Below, piece by piece: positions 62,064-64,000 of a DNA stretch of 64,000 nucleotides. The DNA lies in NCBI GenBank assembly GCA_965247735.1, contig CBDFHN010000002.1, forward strand, positions 496,001 to 560,000, read 5' to 3'. The translations under genes and the position numbers were made by a program. How positions within the stretch are numbered: position 1 is the first letter of the stretch; every line of letters begins with the position of its first letter. This DNA is from JAOXRU01 sp965247735 (GTDB lineage: Bacteria > Bacteroidota > Bacteroidia > Flavobacteriales > Flavobacteriaceae). The notes under the pieces were generated by a model that was not told the origin of the DNA, searched no databases, and saw only the letters and a program-made list of their open reading frames with translations.

Positions 62064-63296
62064 ATGAAAAGATTATTAACCCTTTTAGTAGCTGCCACAA
62101 TAAGCACTACTGCAATGTTTGCAATTGAGTCTGAAACAAAAACGATACGTTATGACGATGAAAACTCATTTATTTTTGTAGAAAGCGGAATCACCTTTTC
62201 TGTATTTCCAAATGGAGAGTTTGATTTTTATATCAATGATAATAACCATGGAGTATCTGCAAGCGCAAATTTTGGAAATGTCAATATTAGTTTTAACTCT
62301 GGATATAGTTACGATGCTTATGTACAATATGATGATTATGGAGCCGTAATTCAGGTAGAAAACACTCCTATATATTATGATTATAATGGTAGAGTTTCAA
62401 TGATTGGAGATATTAATGTATGGTACAACAACCGAAGAGTTAATAGAATTGGTAGTTTATATGTTTATTATGATAATTACGGACACTACACTCATAGAAG
62501 AGGTTATGTAAACAGATACAACAGGAGATACGTCTATAGACCATATCACAGGTATTTTGCAAGACCAAGCATTAACTTATGTCTTGTTAACTACAACCGT
62601 CCATACAGAAGATATTATGAGCCAATAAGATATACATACTATAGTCCATATAGAAATAACTATAGAAGAACTTATGCTAAAATCGGAAGAGAATATAGAT
62701 ATAATAGTAATAGAAGATCTAGAAGCACTGTTTACAGAAATGATAGACGTGTTACCAAAAGAAGCAATACCTATTATGGAAGCAATAATAACAACTCTAG
62801 AAGAAGTAGTACCAGTAATAGAAATTCTAATTACAGAAGGAGCTCGGCTGGCACAAGAAGTAACACTACTGTAGCTCAAAACACAAGAAGATCTAACAGT
62901 AACAGAAGTACTTATTCTCCTAGAACCTCTAGCATTACGAAAAAACAACGTTCTACAACTACTAGAAGAAGTAGCACAAGAACACCTAGTACTATTTCTA
63001 GAAGCACTTCTAGAACTACCACTAGAACAACACCAAAGACAACAACAAGTAGAACTGTAAAAAGAACTACTACACCTAGAAGTACTACTAATAGAAGTAC
63101 ATATAAAAAACCATCTTCTTCTAGAGCAACTACAAGAAGTAACAATAGAACAAGTACTAGAAAGGCATCAACAACTACAAGAAGTAGAAGTAATAACAGT
63201 AGAAGTACCAATACTAGAAAAGCAACAACAAGAAGTGCTAATAGCAGAAGTACTAATACAAACACAAGAAGTAGAAGCGCTAGAAGGCTTAATTAA
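62064..63296 (+). CDS. Secreted protein with Tyr/Arg-rich middle and Arg/Ser/Thr-rich tail
   Basis: A signal peptide (MKRLLTLLVAATISTTAMFA) is followed by ~90 beta-rich residues (IFVESGITFSVFPNGEFDFY, NFGNVNISFNSGYSYDAYVQ). A region full of Tyr and Arg (YNRRYVYRPYHRYFARP) leads into a ~200-residue tail of only Arg, Ser, Thr, Asn and a few Lys and Pro (for example RSTTTRRSSTRTPSTISRST). Nearly all Arg codons there are AGA. The tail is extremely basic and likely disordered; binding to polyanions such as polysaccharide, DNA or cell-surface acids is possible. The gene is controlled by a sigma-54-type promoter and ends at the terminator 63332. No named family is recognised. Confidence 0.8.
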   Translation: MKRLLTLLVAATISTTAMFAIESETKTIRYDDENSFIFVESGITFSVFPNGEFDFYINDNNHGVSASANFGNVNISFNSGYSYDAYVQYDDYGAVIQVENTPIYYDYNGRVSMIGDINVWYNNRRVNRIGSLYVYYDNYGHYTHRRGYVNRYNRRYVYRPYHRYFARPSINLCLVNYNRPYRRYYEPIRYTYYSPYRNNYRRTYAKIGREYRYNSNRRSRSTVYRNDRRVTKRSNTYYGSNNNNSRRSSTSNRNSNYRRSSAGTRSNTTVAQNTRRSNSNRSTYSPRTSSITKKQRSTTTRRSSTRTPSTISRSTSRTTTRTTPKTTTSRTVKRTTTPRSTTNRSTYKKPSSSRATTRSNNRTSTRKASTTTRSRSNNSRSTNTRKATTRSANSRSTNTNTRSRSARRLN

Positions 63297-63331
63297 AAAG
63301 TATTTTTTAGGTAGGTAACCCAGTTAATCAG

Positions 63332-63366
63332 AAAACCCTCAAAGCAAAATTGTTTTGAGGGTTTTT
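63332..63366 (+). terminator. Terminator of the Arg/Ser/Thr-rich protein
   Basis: AAAACCCTCAAA / TTTGAGGGTTTTT around an AT loop, 36 bases after the stop. Confidence 0.85.
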
Positions 63367-63461
63367 ACTTTATTTTTTTAAGCAAATAGCAGCTTAACTC
63401 AATCTACTATAATACTTAATTATAAATAATTCATTTTATAAAATAGCAGTTAAACAGAGTA

Positions 63462-64000
63462 TTACAGCTTGGCTTTTTTTGATTTTAGTAAATTGCCAAT
63501 ATCATCAGAAATTTTAAACTTTAGTACAATTCCAAAATACAATAACGCAATACATATAGATTTTAATAGGATATTAATTATTGGATGATAGGTAAAATCC
63601 CAAAAGATAAAAAGCAAGGAAAAACAAAACAAAAGCACTAAAACCTGTACCGTTTTAATGGTAAATGGACTCATCTTAAACTTTTTGTAGACAAACAATA
63701 ACTTGCCTGTATTATAAATAGTAATAGCCAAAAAACTAGCCATTGCTGCTCCTTCTAGTCCATAAAGAGGAATTAAAATAATATTAAAAGCAAAAGCCAT
63801 TACAACTAAGGTAACTCCTAAAACAAGTACCATTCTATAATAATCAGAACTAAAAAGTATGGCATTGGTATTACCGATAAGGTTATCATAAAGTTTTGCT
63901 ATAGCAAACAACAGAACTACATTAAAATACAGCTCATAATCATCATTAATCAGTTCATACAGTGCTGTTACGTTTGTTATAATCAACAAAAACATAAAAC
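63462..64000 (-). CDS. Polysaccharide flippase C-terminal part (cut by window edge)
   Basis: The frame is open to the end of the window, so only the C-terminal ~180 residues are present. They form about six hydrophobic helices typical of the polysaccharide biosynthesis C-terminal domain of Wzx/MurJ-like flippases (MOP superfamily): LYFNVVLLFAIAKLYDNLIG, NAILFSSDYYRMVLVLGVTL, NIILIPLYGLEGAAMASFLA. Such proteins flip lipid-linked sugars. The end KFKISDDIGNLLKSKKAKL is cytoplasmic. Confidence 0.8.
   Translation of the reverse strand, partial: FMFLLIITNVTALYELINDDYELYFNVVLLFAIAKLYDNLIGNTNAILFSSDYYRMVLVLGVTLVVMAFAFNIILIPLYGLEGAAMASFLAITIYNTGKLLFVYKKFKMSPFTIKTVQVLVLLFCFSLLFIFWDFTYHPIINILLKSICIALLYFGIVLKFKISDDIGNLLKSKKAKL

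Noticed and set aside
62577..63265. Long antisense frames of Val/Leu or Ser/Val composition
   Set aside because: They mirror the AGA/AGT/ACT repeats of the Arg/Ser/Thr-rich gene and have no start signal of their own.

Overview
The window looks like a chromosome segment from a Bacteroidota species, most likely a marine member of the Flavobacteriaceae. The grounds are the AT-rich DNA (roughly one third G+C by eye), several promoters of the TTG-N19/20-TAnnTTTG type, lipoproteins with short Bacteroidota-type signal peptides, TonB-dependent receptors with carboxypeptidase-regulatory-like N-terminal domains, BatA, a DUF937 protein and a TIGR02757 protein. No rRNA, convincing tRNA or CRISPR array is present. 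Both ends cut genes: an alpha-2-macroglobulin on the left and a polysaccharide flippase on the right.

Layout. 0-6.6 kb: 3' part of an alpha-2-macroglobulin, a decayed element bounded by inverted repeats and holding two converging tyrosine-recombinase fragments, a lipoprotein/beta-barrel pair, and a small membrane protein; two genes in a row carry the same 36-bp repeat just after their stop codon. 6.6-13.7 kb (minus strand): topoisomerase IV genes parE and parC followed by a fatty-acid-hydroxylase-type enzyme and a RetSat/CrtI-type flavoprotein. 13.7-19.1 kb: a repeat-rich island with tandemly duplicated EamA transporters and a lipoprotein, bordered by mirrored arrays of a ~104-bp repeat and by four 87-bp hairpin repeats. 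19.1-25.3 kb: ychF, a TonB-dependent receptor, and two tandem paralogous lipoproteins. 25.3-31.1 kb: ferredoxin, divergent from acyl-CoA reductase-serC-serA, then DUF937 and small membrane proteins. 31.1-33.7 kb: a TonB-dependent receptor with a His/Glu-rich loop, probably for metal uptake, preceded by a small His-rich exported protein. 33.8-39.6 kb: folE, an MFS transporter, an ABC ATPase joined to a CPBP protease, and TIGR02757.

39.6-41.1 kb is accessory and decayed: an R2K-type ATP-grasp gene and remnants of a Crp-like regulator and another gene. 41.4-47.4 kb: an S10 peptidase, then a compact operon of batA, a dihydroorotase-like protein that has lost its metal ligands, a Tic20-like protein and an esterase. 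47.7-51.3 kb (minus): CPBP protease, Crp/DinB pair, and a metallo-beta-lactamase-fold hydrolase pair. 51.8-55.9 kb: a conserved 483-residue protein of unknown function, several tiny membrane proteins and a truncated peptidase-ABC exporter. 56-61.4 kb: bcp, an iron-sulfur-less nth, an ECF sigma factor and uvrA.

The most interesting stretch is 61.5-63.3 kb. Two identical sigma-54-type promoters (TGGCACG-N4-TTGTA) occur 484 bp apart. One precedes two tandem putative small RNAs that share an identical 16-nt 5' segment, each ending in its own terminator. The other precedes a secreted protein with an extreme Arg/Ser/Thr-rich tail. This looks like a small sigma-54 regulon unit that a standard gene annotation would miss.
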